Origin: Caldifarciminota bacterium UBA5631
GTDB taxonomy: Bacteria; Hydrothermota; Hydrothermia; UBA1063
Direction: 5' to 3'
NCBI GenBank assembly: GCA_002421425.1
Contig: DIJZ01000014.1
Location: 56,893-112,344, forward strand
Length of the DNA stretch: 55,452 bases
This document shows, one piece after another, positions 24,407 through 33,433 of the stretch. The notes beneath the pieces were generated by a model. It saw only the letters and a list, made by a program, of their open reading frames with translations, searched no databases and was not told where the DNA came from. The position numbers and the translations under genes were made by a program. How positions within the stretch are numbered: position 1 is the first letter of the stretch; each line of letters opens with the position of its first letter.

Positions 24407-26293
24407 CTATTCTTCCCCATTGAACCGGAATTTCTTCACCTTGAAAATCTTCATGCAAGCCTCAACAATTTCCGGGTCAAAGAGGACACCTTTTCCCTCT
24501 TCAAGGGCATTTAGAACGTCGTCCATTGCTATCGATGGACGGTAAGGTCTATTTGCCAGCATCGCTTCCATTACATCTGCAACGGCAAGAATTTTTGATT
24601 CAAACCTTATTTCTCCTGATTTCAGGCCTTTTGGGTAGCCTGAACCGTTTAGTCGTTCATGATGCTGGAAAACGATTTCTGATATATCTTTAAAATAGTT
24701 CATCCTGTTGAGGATTTCATACCCTTTTGCAGGATGGACCTGTACAATGTGATACTCGGTTTCGGTTAATCTTGCAGGCTTCGTCAATATTTCTATCGGT
24801 ACATAAATTTTCCCTATATCATGGATCATACCAGCTACATAAATTTCCTTTGCCCGTTCTTCAGGCAGTCCTAACTCCTTTGCAATGGCTCTGGCGAGCA
24901 ATGCAACTTTTTTCTGATGTCCCGCTGTATAGGGGTCCCTTTCTTCAACGATCCTTGCAAGCAAGCTTATCACTTCATCATAGGAGGCTTCAAGGATTTC
25001 CGCATTTCTTCTGCTTTCTTCTCTAGCAGAAATTGCACTGGAAGTTTCAAACAGATTTGCAATGTAAAAAGAAACAATCTGGCAAAACCACTCATCCTCC
25101 CTGTCGAGTTCATAAGGGTTTCTGAATTCGTATTTCAATATTCCCCATAACTTCCCCCCGATAAATATGGGTGTATCAATTACTGCCTTTATTCCGAATG
25201 GAATTAGATAGTGCTCAAGGAGTTCCAACAGTCTGGAATCTCTGAGTACATTCGGGGCACAAATCTGTATGCCCTGTTCAAGGAAATTCAAGTATCTCTG
25301 GTGGTCTCTGTAATTGAAACTTGAATCCTGAATGAATTTCCCTTCTTTCAGGCCAAAAAGGAGTTTGTTTTCAAAAGCTTTGCCCTCCAAAGTCGTCCAT
25401 ATGCCAGCACGATCTGCACTAAGGAGTTTGCTTGTACCTTTGAGGATATCTTTTAAACCCTCATCGGTGTTATTCAGGTACTCTGTTCTATTCTTGTACA
25501 GATCAAGAAGAAACAATCTCTCACTGAGAGATTTCTCCTCTACCCGTGCTTCCTTTTCTTTAAGTTTTGTTGATTCCGTTATATCTTCAAGGAAACCTTC
25601 GATGTATTGTAAATGTCCTTTTTGGAAGATTCCGCGAGCATTGTTGCGGACGATTTTTGTTTTACCCGTAAAGGTTTTGAGAGCAGATTCGAAATTTCTC
25701 ACTACTTTTTCCCTGGTGAGCCTGTCTACCCACTTCGTGCGGTCCTCGAGGTTTGCGTAAAAATTGCCTGCTTTAAATCTGATCAAAGTCTCATAATTCG
25801 GAATCTCGAGGATTCTCAAAAGCTCCTGGTTCGCAAATAGGAATTCTCCTGATTGGGTGGTTCTGTACATCCCCAGAGGTACATTCTGAACGAGATTCAT
25901 ATGAGATTCCATTGTCGAGAGAATATTCAGATAATGTTCTTTGTTTTTGAGTACGACCTTAATGAGCGATATCAATACCCTTGGATCCTGTATATTTTCT
26001 CGATCGATATACATAAAAATATACCTATCTGGCTTCCAGGTTCCCTTGGAGGATAGTGCAAGATTCAAAGTAGCGACTTCCTTTTCTTCCTGAAGCTCGA
26101 AGAATTTTTCTAAATCCTGGGGAGGAAAGTTAAGGTCAAAAAGAAAAACTGGCAAGTTTTCTTGCAAGATATTCTCGTAATCTTCATAAGATGAAATGAT
26201 TATGCATTCCAGGTCTCCAAGATTCTCTTTTGTTGACAGGAATTGAACGAGGACATTATCCAGACCGACGTATGCAAAAACATTCTTTGTCAT
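24407..26293 (-). CDS. PAS-GAF-HD-GYP cyclic-di-GMP phosphodiesterase
   Basis: The 628-residue protein has an N-terminal region (about 1-115) that may be a degenerate receiver domain, a PAS domain (about 130-245; NVPLGMYRTTQSGEFLFANQ), a GAF domain (about 270-420) and a C-terminal HD-GYP domain (about 435-620). The HD-GYP motifs are complete: AGHQKKV, MIHDIGKI, HHERLNGSGYP and VADVMEAM. It should hydrolyse c-di-GMP in response to a signal sensed by PAS or GAF. No membrane helix is seen. The start codon has no ribosome-binding site, and a promoter -10 lies 7 nt before it. Confidence 0.9.
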   Translation of the reverse strand: MTKNVFAYVGLDNVLVQFLSTKENLGDLECIIISSYEDYENILQENLPVFLFDLNFPPQDLEKFFELQEEKEVATLNLALSSKGTWKPDRYIFMYIDRENIQDPRVLISLIKVVLKNKEHYLNILSTMESHMNLVQNVPLGMYRTTQSGEFLFANQELLRILEIPNYETLIRFKAGNFYANLEDRTKWVDRLTREKVVRNFESALKTFTGKTKIVRNNARGIFQKGHLQYIEGFLEDITESTKLKEKEARVEEKSLSERLFLLDLYKNRTEYLNNTDEGLKDILKGTSKLLSADRAGIWTTLEGKAFENKLLFGLKEGKFIQDSSFNYRDHQRYLNFLEQGIQICAPNVLRDSRLLELLEHYLIPFGIKAVIDTPIFIGGKLWGILKYEFRNPYELDREDEWFCQIVSFYIANLFETSSAISAREESRRNAEILEASYDEVISLLARIVEERDPYTAGHQKKVALLARAIAKELGLPEERAKEIYVAGMIHDIGKIYVPIEILTKPARLTETEYHIVQVHPAKGYEILNRMNYFKDISEIVFQHHERLNGSGYPKGLKSGEIRFESKILAVADVMEAMLANRPYRPSIAMDDVLNALEEGKGVLFDPEIVEACMKIFKVKKFRFNGEE

Positions 26294-26300
26294 AAGAAGA

Positions 26301-26329
26301 ATTATGATTCAATATTGTATTATATTCAA
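26301..26329 (-). promoter_or_regulatory. Promoter giving a leaderless HD-GYP mRNA
   Basis: On the minus strand TTGAAT, 17 nt spacer, CATAAT, then 7 nt to the ATG at 26293. Confidence 0.6.
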
Positions 26330-26377
26330 CAGTGTAGAATTTTGCTGTCTTGGTATAGTAACAATCTAGAAAGTTTC

Positions 26378-28153
26378 TTAAAGTCTATAGGGCTGCTGCT
26401 TACTAAAATAGCTAAATATTGCCTCTGCTGTTTTCTTACTTATGCCCTTTACCCTGGAAATTTCTTCAAAGGAAGCCCTGCTGAGATTTTTAACACTTCC
26501 AAAGTAATTTATCAATTTTTCAAAAGTTTTTGGTCCAACTCCCTTAATTTTGAAAGGAAGTTCGCGAATCTTCTTGCTTCTCAGCTTTCTATGGTATGTC
26601 AGTGCAAACCTATGAGCCTCGTCTCTGAGGATTTTCATCAGTGAAAAGAGGTGACTTCGTTTTGGAACCATAATGTGTTTCCCATCCTCCAGGAAAAGGT
26701 CATCAAATCGTTTTGCGAAGGCTATAATAGGTACATCCTTCCCCAGATCATTTTTCGCCTTCTTCGCAAAATTAAGCTGGGGAAGTCCTCCGTCGACAAT
26801 TATGACATCGGGGAGCGGAGGATCGTCGAGTCTTCTTTTCACAAGTTCATATATCAGGTGTGGATCATCTATGTGCGCTGTTTGTATTTTATAACGCCTG
26901 TAATTTGTTTTTGAGAGTCCTTTTCCCAGGAAACAAACGAAGGCACCAACACGTTCGGAGCCAAAAAGCTGAGAAATATCGCAAGCTTCTACTCTTTCAG
27001 GTATATTTGGTAAACCAAGGAGTTCTGAAAGCTCAATAAGAGCAGGATAAACTTTCTTTCCCCCTTTCTTCTTGCTTATTTCTTCTTCGAGTTCCTTCTT
27101 GGCATTTTCATACGCCATCTCAATCAACCTTCTGTCTTCCGAAGATTCAGATGTCCTGATGACGAGTTTTAGTGCAGAAGCGATAATCTGCACATCCTCC
27201 GGCTCCCGGTCAACCACAATTGTAGTCGGAGGTGCTGCAGCAGTTGAGTAGTATTGAGCAATGAAATGAGAAAGAATTTCGGCGTCTGTGTCACTTTCAG
27301 AGGTTTCAATGAAGAAAAATTCACGGTCAACAACGACCCCTTCTCGGACTTTGATAATATATGCTATTGCACTCCGTGCGATTCTATATATCACACACAC
27401 ATCTTTTGTTTCACCTTCCAGTTTTTGTACTGCCTGCTCTTTTGATACTTTCCTTATCGCAAGAAGCTCATCTCTGAAAATTTTAGCCTTCTCAAATTCC
27501 AGTTCCTTTGCAGCAGTTTTCATTTTCTCTTCTAATTCTTTTTCGATCTCCGCTGTTTCTCCTCTAAGTAGTTTCGAAATATTCTGGACCATGCTTTGAT
27601 ACACTTCAGGGTCTACTCTACCTGGTATGCAAGGTGCCAGGCATTTTCCGATGTGAAAATCAATGCAGGGATTGATTTTTCTCCTGGATGGGATTTTATA
27701 CTTGCATGACCGAATGGGAAATATTTTTCTCAGTGCTCTGATGGTTTTTCGTACCGCTTGTGCATTTACGAAGGGTCCGAATATGGTAACTCCATGTTCT
27801 TTAAGATTCCTGGTCAGTGAAATGGAAGGGTATTCTCCACCGGTAATCTTAATGTAGGGGTATTTCTTATCATCCTTTAGACGGATATTATATCTTGGCT
27901 TGTGAATCTTTATGAGATTTGCCTCAAGAAGCAGTGCTTCTTCTTCACTTTTCGTAATAATGATGTCAAGATCGGTGGCTTTTGAAAGGATTGTAGAGAT
28001 CCGTAAGTCATCATGATCGGAGAGGTAGTTCTTGAGTCGATTTCTTAAGTCCCTTGCTTTGCCTACATAGAGAATATCATTTTCTTTTCGAAAAATATAT
28101 ACACCAGGACTGGCTGGGGCTGAGTCAATCTTTGAAGAAATAGTATTTTGCAT
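26378..28153 (-). CDS. uvrC: UvrABC excinuclease subunit C
   Basis: The protein (591 residues from this start) cuts DNA on both sides of a lesion in nucleotide excision repair. It has the GIY-YIG domain (SPGVYIFRK, LYVGKARDLRNRL) at the N-terminus, a UVR motif (ELEFEKAKIFRDEL), the RNase-H-like 5'-incision domain (about 370-520, with EACDISQLFG and VDGGLPQLN) and two C-terminal helix-hairpin-helix motifs (KGVGPKTFEKL, KGISKKTAEAI). I prefer ATG at 28153, because its N-terminus fits the family and TAAAAT lies 7 nt upstream. An in-frame ATG at 28204 would add 17 residues. Confidence 0.93.
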   Translation of the reverse strand: MQNTISSKIDSAPASPGVYIFRKENDILYVGKARDLRNRLKNYLSDHDDLRISTILSKATDLDIIITKSEEEALLLEANLIKIHKPRYNIRLKDDKKYPYIKITGGEYPSISLTRNLKEHGVTIFGPFVNAQAVRKTIRALRKIFPIRSCKYKIPSRRKINPCIDFHIGKCLAPCIPGRVDPEVYQSMVQNISKLLRGETAEIEKELEEKMKTAAKELEFEKAKIFRDELLAIRKVSKEQAVQKLEGETKDVCVIYRIARSAIAYIIKVREGVVVDREFFFIETSESDTDAEILSHFIAQYYSTAAAPPTTIVVDREPEDVQIIASALKLVIRTSESSEDRRLIEMAYENAKKELEEEISKKKGGKKVYPALIELSELLGLPNIPERVEACDISQLFGSERVGAFVCFLGKGLSKTNYRRYKIQTAHIDDPHLIYELVKRRLDDPPLPDVIIVDGGLPQLNFAKKAKNDLGKDVPIIAFAKRFDDLFLEDGKHIMVPKRSHLFSLMKILRDEAHRFALTYHRKLRSKKIRELPFKIKGVGPKTFEKLINYFGSVKNLSRASFEEISRVKGISKKTAEAIFSYFSKQQPYRL

Positions 28154-28310
28154 GTTTTCAATTTTAAAACACGACAGATAGATTTTCTTTTGCGAAAAAT
28201 TCATAAAGAAAGGCCTTATTTACATCGGTAGTTTAAAAAAGGGTGTAGGCGATATTCCTTATTTATCAAGGATTTTAGAGGTATGGATCAAAAGAAACTT
28301 GACAAACATT

Positions 28311-28338
28311 TTGAAAAACCCATTTTTTGTGTTAAAAT
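28311..28338 (+). promoter_or_regulatory. Promoter giving a leaderless mRNA for the second HD-GYP gene
   Basis: TTGAAA, 16 nt spacer, TAAAAT, then 6 nt to the GTG at 28345. A TTGACA at 28299 has no -10 at the right distance. Confidence 0.6.
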
Positions 28339-28344
28339 TCTTTC

Positions 28345-29811
28345 GTGCGTCGAGGAAGTGACGAAATTAGAATAATAAAGAGTCTACTACCTTCGGCCAC
28401 CCCAAAAACCTTCACCGAAAAGGTCCAGAAGTTCATTCAATTGTGTGCATTAAAGGGATTTGTATTACTTGATGATGAGTATTCAGTAGTGTTTTCGACG
28501 GGTATAGGGCCTGAGGACGTCAAGAAATTGCCTATTAGCAATATAAGACTTCAACCTGATAGTTTCGATTGGAACATCATTCACACCATTACGTCCTTTG
28601 GGGCATACAAGACTTACACCCTCGAGGAAGGAGAAACTTACACAATTCTTCTTCTTTTCAAAGACAAACCTGTACTGATTAATCCCTTCCTTGATTATCT
28701 TGTGGAATCAATAATAAGAGAAATCATTCTCCAGACAAAGGTAAGAAATGAATTTGAAAATGTGCTTGTGGGTTTTGTGAAACGGAGTGGTTATCTTTGT
28801 TTGCTAATGGATGAGGAATTTCGAATACTATATGCAGATAAGACGATTAGATCGGTTCTGAACCTTGGCAATCTTGTTGTCCGTGATGTTTCGGAGGTTC
28901 GACTTTCCGTTGATGCTATGAAAAAAATCTATCTCCTTTCAGGAGGAGTGATTGACAATCCTGTTTTTACAAGGTTTGCGTACTTCGGTAAAACTTATTA
29001 CCTGCTGATGGGCTCTGCTACAAGGAAAGCCAGCGCTTTTGTATTGCTGCTTGGCAGCTATCTGAGAGAGAGAGATAAGCTTAAGACTCTTCTTAAAGAA
29101 AGCAAAATTGTTCGTGTATCCAGAATTCCTGAGATTTCAGAGAAAATAGAGGAAATTCCAACGGATTTTTATATTAAGGCAAAAATCCGGGGAAGACACG
29201 GGTGGGAAGAAATATTCTGGGCAAACTCCGAAAAAATTGGTGAAGTGTTTGTCAAAATTCTTCAACCACTTCTATCCATCGTGAGGACAAAGGATTTTCA
29301 TACGTACGCGCATCTAAAGAACGTCGCGAGGCTTAGTGGAATTATTGCCTTTGAAATGGGATTAAGTGATGACGAGATTCTCTGGGTTCAGCTTGCAGGT
29401 TTGGTTCACGATATTGGTAAAATTATTTTGCCTTTGGAAATCATTACGAAGCCACAAAACCTTGGTGATGTTGAGAAAGAGATGGTTAAAATGCACGTGC
29501 GCTACTCCTGCGACATTATCAAAGAGGTAGAGGAATTTAAGGAAGCGTTACCGATGATTTCACAGCACCACGAGAGGCTTGATGGTAGCGGCTATCCTGA
29601 CGGGATAAAGGGATCTCAGATTACACCCGCTTCTCACGCGGTTATTATGGCTGACATACTTGATGCTATGTCATCAGATAGGCCTTATAGGAGAAAACAC
29701 TCTCCAGCAGAGATAGAGCAGGAACTTACACTGGGTCGTAACGTAAAGTACGTTCCTGAGGTGGCAGATATTGGTCTTAGCTTATTGAGAAAGAATTTAT
29801 TGCAAGTATAG
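28345..29811 (+). CDS. HD-GYP domain cyclic-di-GMP phosphodiesterase
   Basis: The 488-residue protein has a C-terminal HD-GYP domain (about 310-480) with the motifs HLKNVARLSG, LVHDIGKI, SQHHERLDGSGYPDGI and MADILDAM. The N-terminal 300 residues are a sensory region I do not recognise; they include possible PAS- or GAF-like blocks and no membrane helix. The start is GTG with no ribosome-binding site and a -10 element 6 nt upstream. It is divergent from uvrC and lies close to the other HD-GYP gene, so c-di-GMP turnover is represented twice within 5.5 kb. Confidence 0.88.
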   Translation: MRRGSDEIRIIKSLLPSATPKTFTEKVQKFIQLCALKGFVLLDDEYSVVFSTGIGPEDVKKLPISNIRLQPDSFDWNIIHTITSFGAYKTYTLEEGETYTILLLFKDKPVLINPFLDYLVESIIREIILQTKVRNEFENVLVGFVKRSGYLCLLMDEEFRILYADKTIRSVLNLGNLVVRDVSEVRLSVDAMKKIYLLSGGVIDNPVFTRFAYFGKTYYLLMGSATRKASAFVLLLGSYLRERDKLKTLLKESKIVRVSRIPEISEKIEEIPTDFYIKAKIRGRHGWEEIFWANSEKIGEVFVKILQPLLSIVRTKDFHTYAHLKNVARLSGIIAFEMGLSDDEILWVQLAGLVHDIGKIILPLEIITKPQNLGDVEKEMVKMHVRYSCDIIKEVEEFKEALPMISQHHERLDGSGYPDGIKGSQITPASHAVIMADILDAMSSDRPYRRKHSPAEIEQELTLGRNVKYVPEVADIGLSLLRKNLLQV

Positions 29812-29812
29812 T
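29785..29812 (+). promoter_or_regulatory. Possible promoter of the anion-permease gene
   Basis: TTGAGA, 16 nt spacer, TATAGT, then 5 nt to ATG 29818. The -10 covers the stop codon of the upstream gene. No ribosome-binding site is visible. Confidence 0.4.
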
Positions 29813-29817
29813 CCAGT

Positions 29818-31092
29818 ATGTCTCATATTTTTAGTGTGAATTTCGTTGTTGGTGTTCTTGTTTTTTTGCTTGTTGCATTCAGACATCTCGTCCCTTTTAA
29901 GTTACAGTACTGGCATATTATGCTTGCTGGCTCTCTTTTGATTCTTTTAGGGGGTGGTTTGAGTGCAGGTGAAGCTATAAAGGCTATTGATAAAGATGTT
30001 CTTATTTCGCTTTTCGGTATGTTTTCCATCGGTCATGCACTGGAGGAAAGCGGTTACCTTGGTCATATTATCTACAAATATCTTAAGAGGTCAAAGAATA
30101 TAAGTGAGCTTATGTTTCTACTGGTATTCATTTTTGGTTTTGCTTCTGGAATTTTGATGAACGATACCATTGCCATTATCGGAGTTCCAGTAATTTTGCT
30201 GATTTCGAGAAATTATGGTGTTGATTTGAAGTTCCTTTCCCTCGTTCTTGCATTTTCTGTGACAACGGGGAGTGTGTTAAGCCCACTGGGTAATCCACAG
30301 AACATTTTAATTGCTCTTTCCCCTGCCTTCAAAAACCCTTTTGTTGAGTTTTTTAAGTTTTTATTGCTTCCAACTTTGCTTAATCTGGGAGTTTTGTATT
30401 TTTATATGAAGGTTCTCTTCCGAGAGGAGTTTCATTCGAGCCCCTTGACTCACTCACAGGAACCTATAAGAGATTCAAAATTGAAAAAACTTTGTAAGTA
30501 TTCCCTTGTGATTTTCATTGCGTTGATCGCATACAAGATTGTGGAATATTTTCTCGGACTTCGTTTTGAGATCAAAATTTCTATGATTCCTTTCTTGTCA
30601 GCGCTTCCTCTGTTTATTGTCTCGCCGAAGCGTTTAAAGATTTTGAAGGGAGTAGATTACGGGACGCTTCTTTTTTTCATGGGGATGTTCATTGTTACAG
30701 AAGCTCTTACAAGGGAGCCGGTATTTTCAAAATTGCTGGAATCCTCCAAATACAACCCCACAGGACTGCCTGCTGTAATCTTGAATAGTCTATTCTTAAG
30801 CCAGATCATTTCCAACGTACCACTTACTGTCTTCTACTTGAAGATTTTAAACCTTGCCAGAGTCTCAATTTTCCAGTATATAGCCCTTGCTTTTGCAAGC
30901 ACAATTGCGGGAAACCTTACCATTCTGGGAGCTGCAAGCAACGTGATCATCATTCAGAACCTTGAGAGGAGAGCGAAGAAAAATGTTGTACACTTTTTTC
31001 AGTTTGCACGTTACGGAATACCTCTTACAGTGATTCAGGTCGGAGTGTTTGTGCTTTGCTTTTTGTTTTACAGGTTAATTAGGTGGGTGTAA
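29818..31092 (+). CDS. SLC13/ArsB-type ion transporter superfamily permease
   Basis: The 424-residue protein has about 11 hydrophobic segments and two internally related halves, as in the ion transporter superfamily. The hairpin motifs are MNDTIAIIGVPVI (about 115-127) and SPLGNPQNILIAL (about 155-167) in the first half, and NVPLTVFYL with ILGAASNVIIIQN in the second. Members move dicarboxylates, citrate, sulfate, arsenite or exchange Na+ and H+; the substrate cannot be chosen here. It follows the HD-GYP gene by 6 nt. Confidence 0.82.
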   Translation: MSHIFSVNFVVGVLVFLLVAFRHLVPFKLQYWHIMLAGSLLILLGGGLSAGEAIKAIDKDVLISLFGMFSIGHALEESGYLGHIIYKYLKRSKNISELMFLLVFIFGFASGILMNDTIAIIGVPVILLISRNYGVDLKFLSLVLAFSVTTGSVLSPLGNPQNILIALSPAFKNPFVEFFKFLLLPTLLNLGVLYFYMKVLFREEFHSSPLTHSQEPIRDSKLKKLCKYSLVIFIALIAYKIVEYFLGLRFEIKISMIPFLSALPLFIVSPKRLKILKGVDYGTLLFFMGMFIVTEALTREPVFSKLLESSKYNPTGLPAVILNSLFLSQIISNVPLTVFYLKILNLARVSIFQYIALAFASTIAGNLTILGAASNVIIIQNLERRAKKNVVHFFQFARYGIPLTVIQVGVFVLCFLFYRLIRWV

Positions 31093-31095
31093 AAT
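31067..31095 (+). promoter_or_regulatory. Promoter giving a leaderless molybdopterin-oxidoreductase mRNA
   Basis: TTTACA, 17 nt spacer, TAAAAT, then 6 nt to ATG 31102. The stop codon of the permease gene lies within it. Confidence 0.6.
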
Positions 31096-31101
31096 TTTAA
31101 T

Positions 31102-33027
31102 ATGAAAAAATCGATATGTATGAAGGATTGCTTCGACACGTGTTTTTTTAAGACAGAGTATGATGGTACTCGGATATTGCTGAGACCTGATACTGAGAAT
31201 CCCATTACAGGAGGCTTTTTGTGTTACAAAGGCAGGCACATGGGAGAATGGGCTCTTTCTGAGAAGAGGCTAAAGACCCCACTATTTCAGGTTAAAAAGA
31301 ACTCCGGCCAGTTTGAGCCCATATCCTGGGATAGTGCATTTTTCATTTTTAAGGAAGCATTGATGGGGGTTATAAGAGATTATGGACCAGATAAGGTGCT
31401 GGTTTTCGAGTTTGCAGGCACAAGGGGAATTATCAATCGTTTCTTTCCGTACAGATTCTTCAATAAGTTGAATGCCTCCTTTGTGACTCATAATGTGTGT
31501 GACTCAGGTGGAGATGAGGCTCTTAAAGATGTCTACGGAACTTCAGTGGGGCTCTCACCTGAGGATGTTAAAGATTCAGGATTAATTGTATACTGGGGGA
31601 TGAACCCGGTTAAAACCAACCTTCATGGGTACAGTTTTTTTAGAAAGAAGGGCTTCGAGATTGGTGTGATTGATATAAGAGAAAGTGAGACTGCTAAGTC
31701 TTCCAATTACTTCTTGAAGATAAAGCCTGGGTCTGATATATTTCTCGCGCTTCTTCTCGCAAAGATTATTATAGAACGTGGTTGGTTTTCTGAAGAGTTC
31801 GTAATTGCTAACTCCATTGGATTTGACGCATACAGAAGATATCTCAGTGGTTTGTCCGTTGAATATCTAACTGAGGGCTGCGGCATTTCATATAAGGAAG
31901 CTGAGGATTTCGCCCGGGTATTTTGTGAGAAAAGAGGTATTATTCACATAGGATATGGCTTTCAGCGCAGTAAAGAGGGCCCTGCAGCAGTGGCATTCAT
32001 CTCATATCTTCCCTTTCTTATAGAGCAACTACCGGGATTCATTTACAACATGGACATTGGGCTCGACAAAGACTATGTAAAGGGGTTCAATTTGAGGAAG
32101 GACGAGGTAAAATATGTATACCAATCGGAGCTTGCCACGGCTATTGACCAAGGAGAAGTAAAGTTCTTGTACATCTATAATTCCAATCCCATGGTTACGA
32201 ACCCGGATGTAAATAGACTGAAAAAGGCAATCGTTGAGAAAGGTGTCTTTGTTGTAACTCATGACCTGTTCCTGACGGATACTGCATTATTTTCAGATAT
32301 TGTGTTTCCGGCCAGGTCTTTCTTTGAATATTTTGATATCGTTGATTCATATTATCACAAGTACGTTGGGGTAAATGAAAAAGTGTTTGAGGGCTGGGGG
32401 ATGAGCAATTATGAGCTTACAAAGGAAATGGCAAGATATTTTGGCTATAGTGATCTTGAATTGCAGGAGGAAGAAGAGTCCATTGCAAAGAATGTACTGA
32501 AACCGCTTAAAATAAAACTTGACGAACTGAAAAGAGATGGTTATGTCAGGGTTGAGAGCACCTTTGAAATAAGGACTCCGTCAGGAAAAGTTGAATTTGT
32601 CTCGCACAGGAGAAAGAGCAGGAGCATTTCAGATTTTCCCGATCTTGGAAAGTTTGAGGCTGAACCCCACCGTCAACGCCATCCCTTCAGATTAATATCC
32701 CTGACCTACGAAAAGACGATTACGAGCCAGTATCACAACACGCTGGGCGAGTCTGATACCAGGGTTTTCATGAATCCATTAGATGCTCAAAGACTGGGTC
32801 TTGTGGATGGAGACAGAGTTAATGTCTTCAATGAGAGGGGCAGCATATATACCACGCTCTGTATTGATAGGTCAGTCCCGCAGGGTTGTGTCTTTATGTA
32901 CAAAGGTTTCTGGCGGAGCATAGCTGGATTCGCTGTGAATGAGCTTACTATTGACGATGTTGTGGAAGAATTTGGGAGGCAGGCGGCATATCACAATACG
33001 TTTGTTGAGGTAATGAAAGTCCTTTAG
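31102..33027 (+). CDS. Molybdopterin oxidoreductase (DMSO reductase superfamily)
   Basis: The 641-residue protein has an N-terminal 4Fe-4S site, Cys6-x3-Cys10-x3-Cys14 and Cys41 in FLCYKG, followed by the molybdopterin-binding domains and the C-terminal molydopterin dinucleotide-binding barrel (about 525-640; FMNPLDAQRLGLVDGDRVNV). The Mo-ligand region reads HNVCDSGGDEA. There is no Tat signal peptide, so it is probably cytoplasmic, unlike most respiratory relatives. No Fe-S or membrane-anchor subunit is adjacent, so its redox partner and substrate are unknown. Confidence 0.87.
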   Translation: MKKSICMKDCFDTCFFKTEYDGTRILLRPDTENPITGGFLCYKGRHMGEWALSEKRLKTPLFQVKKNSGQFEPISWDSAFFIFKEALMGVIRDYGPDKVLVFEFAGTRGIINRFFPYRFFNKLNASFVTHNVCDSGGDEALKDVYGTSVGLSPEDVKDSGLIVYWGMNPVKTNLHGYSFFRKKGFEIGVIDIRESETAKSSNYFLKIKPGSDIFLALLLAKIIIERGWFSEEFVIANSIGFDAYRRYLSGLSVEYLTEGCGISYKEAEDFARVFCEKRGIIHIGYGFQRSKEGPAAVAFISYLPFLIEQLPGFIYNMDIGLDKDYVKGFNLRKDEVKYVYQSELATAIDQGEVKFLYIYNSNPMVTNPDVNRLKKAIVEKGVFVVTHDLFLTDTALFSDIVFPARSFFEYFDIVDSYYHKYVGVNEKVFEGWGMSNYELTKEMARYFGYSDLELQEEEESIAKNVLKPLKIKLDELKRDGYVRVESTFEIRTPSGKVEFVSHRRKSRSISDFPDLGKFEAEPHRQRHPFRLISLTYEKTITSQYHNTLGESDTRVFMNPLDAQRLGLVDGDRVNVFNERGSIYTTLCIDRSVPQGCVFMYKGFWRSIAGFAVNELTIDDVVEEFGRQAAYHNTFVEVMKVL

Positions 33028-33037
33028 AATCAGGCCT

Positions 33038-33066
33038 TTGCTAATTCAAGGGTGTTATGGTATCAT
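33038..33066 (+). promoter_or_regulatory. Promoter giving a leaderless panD mRNA
   Basis: TTGCTA, 17 nt spacer, TATCAT, then 6 nt to ATG 33073. This supports ATG 33073 over an in-frame upstream TTG at 33052, which lies inside the promoter. Confidence 0.65.
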
Positions 33067-33072
33067 TATTTA

Positions 33073-33405
33073 ATGTACATTACAGTACTAAAATCGAAAA
33101 TACACCGAATTAAAATAACGGACAAAAATTTAAACTATGAAGGAAGCATAACTATTGATGAGGATTTGATGGAGCAAGCCGGGCTCGTGCCGAATGAGCG
33201 TGTGGAGGTCTACAATATTAATAATGGAGAAAGATTTTCTACTTACGTAATTCCAGGGAAAAGAGGAAGTATGGAGTGCATTTTAAATGGGGCAACTGCA
33301 AGAAAGGGTGAGCTGGGAGACCTCCTCATCGTGGTTGCATTCGCGACTCTCTCTCCAGAGGAAGCAAAAAGCTTCGTTCCGCAAATAGTGCGTCTCAACA
33401 ATTAG
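33073..33405 (+). CDS. panD: Aspartate 1-decarboxylase
   Basis: The 110-residue proenzyme makes beta-alanine for pantothenate and CoA. It cleaves itself between Gly24 and Ser25 (NYEGSITID) to form the pyruvoyl cofactor, exactly the family position. Lys9, Thr/Asn (NGATAR, about 73-78) and the C-terminal VVAFATL are typical. The ATG at 33073 matches the family N-terminus and sits 6 nt after a -10 element. Confidence 0.95.
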   Translation: MYITVLKSKIHRIKITDKNLNYEGSITIDEDLMEQAGLVPNERVEVYNINNGERFSTYVIPGKRGSMECILNGATARKGELGDLLIVVAFATLSPEEAKSFVPQIVRLNN

Positions 33406-33421
33406 TTCGACTATCTAACCA

Positions 33422-33427
33422 TATAAT
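33422..33427 (+). promoter_or_regulatory. -10 element of the Tricorn-like gene
   Basis: A perfect TATAAT lies 6 nt before ATG 33434, with no ribosome-binding site. A good -35 is not visible 16-18 nt upstream, so the promoter is weaker in support than the others. Confidence 0.45.
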
Positions 33428-33433
33428 TTTCTC

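Noticed and set aside
28154..28204. uvrC start at ATG 28204.
   Set aside because: Not excluded, but the extra 17 residues do not look like UvrC and the start lacks a good ribosome-binding site; the internal ATG fits the family and the leaderless pattern.
28299..28304. Perfect TTGACA upstream of the second HD-GYP gene as the -35.
   Set aside because: Nothing like a -10 lies 16-18 nt downstream; the TTGAAA at 28311 fits better.
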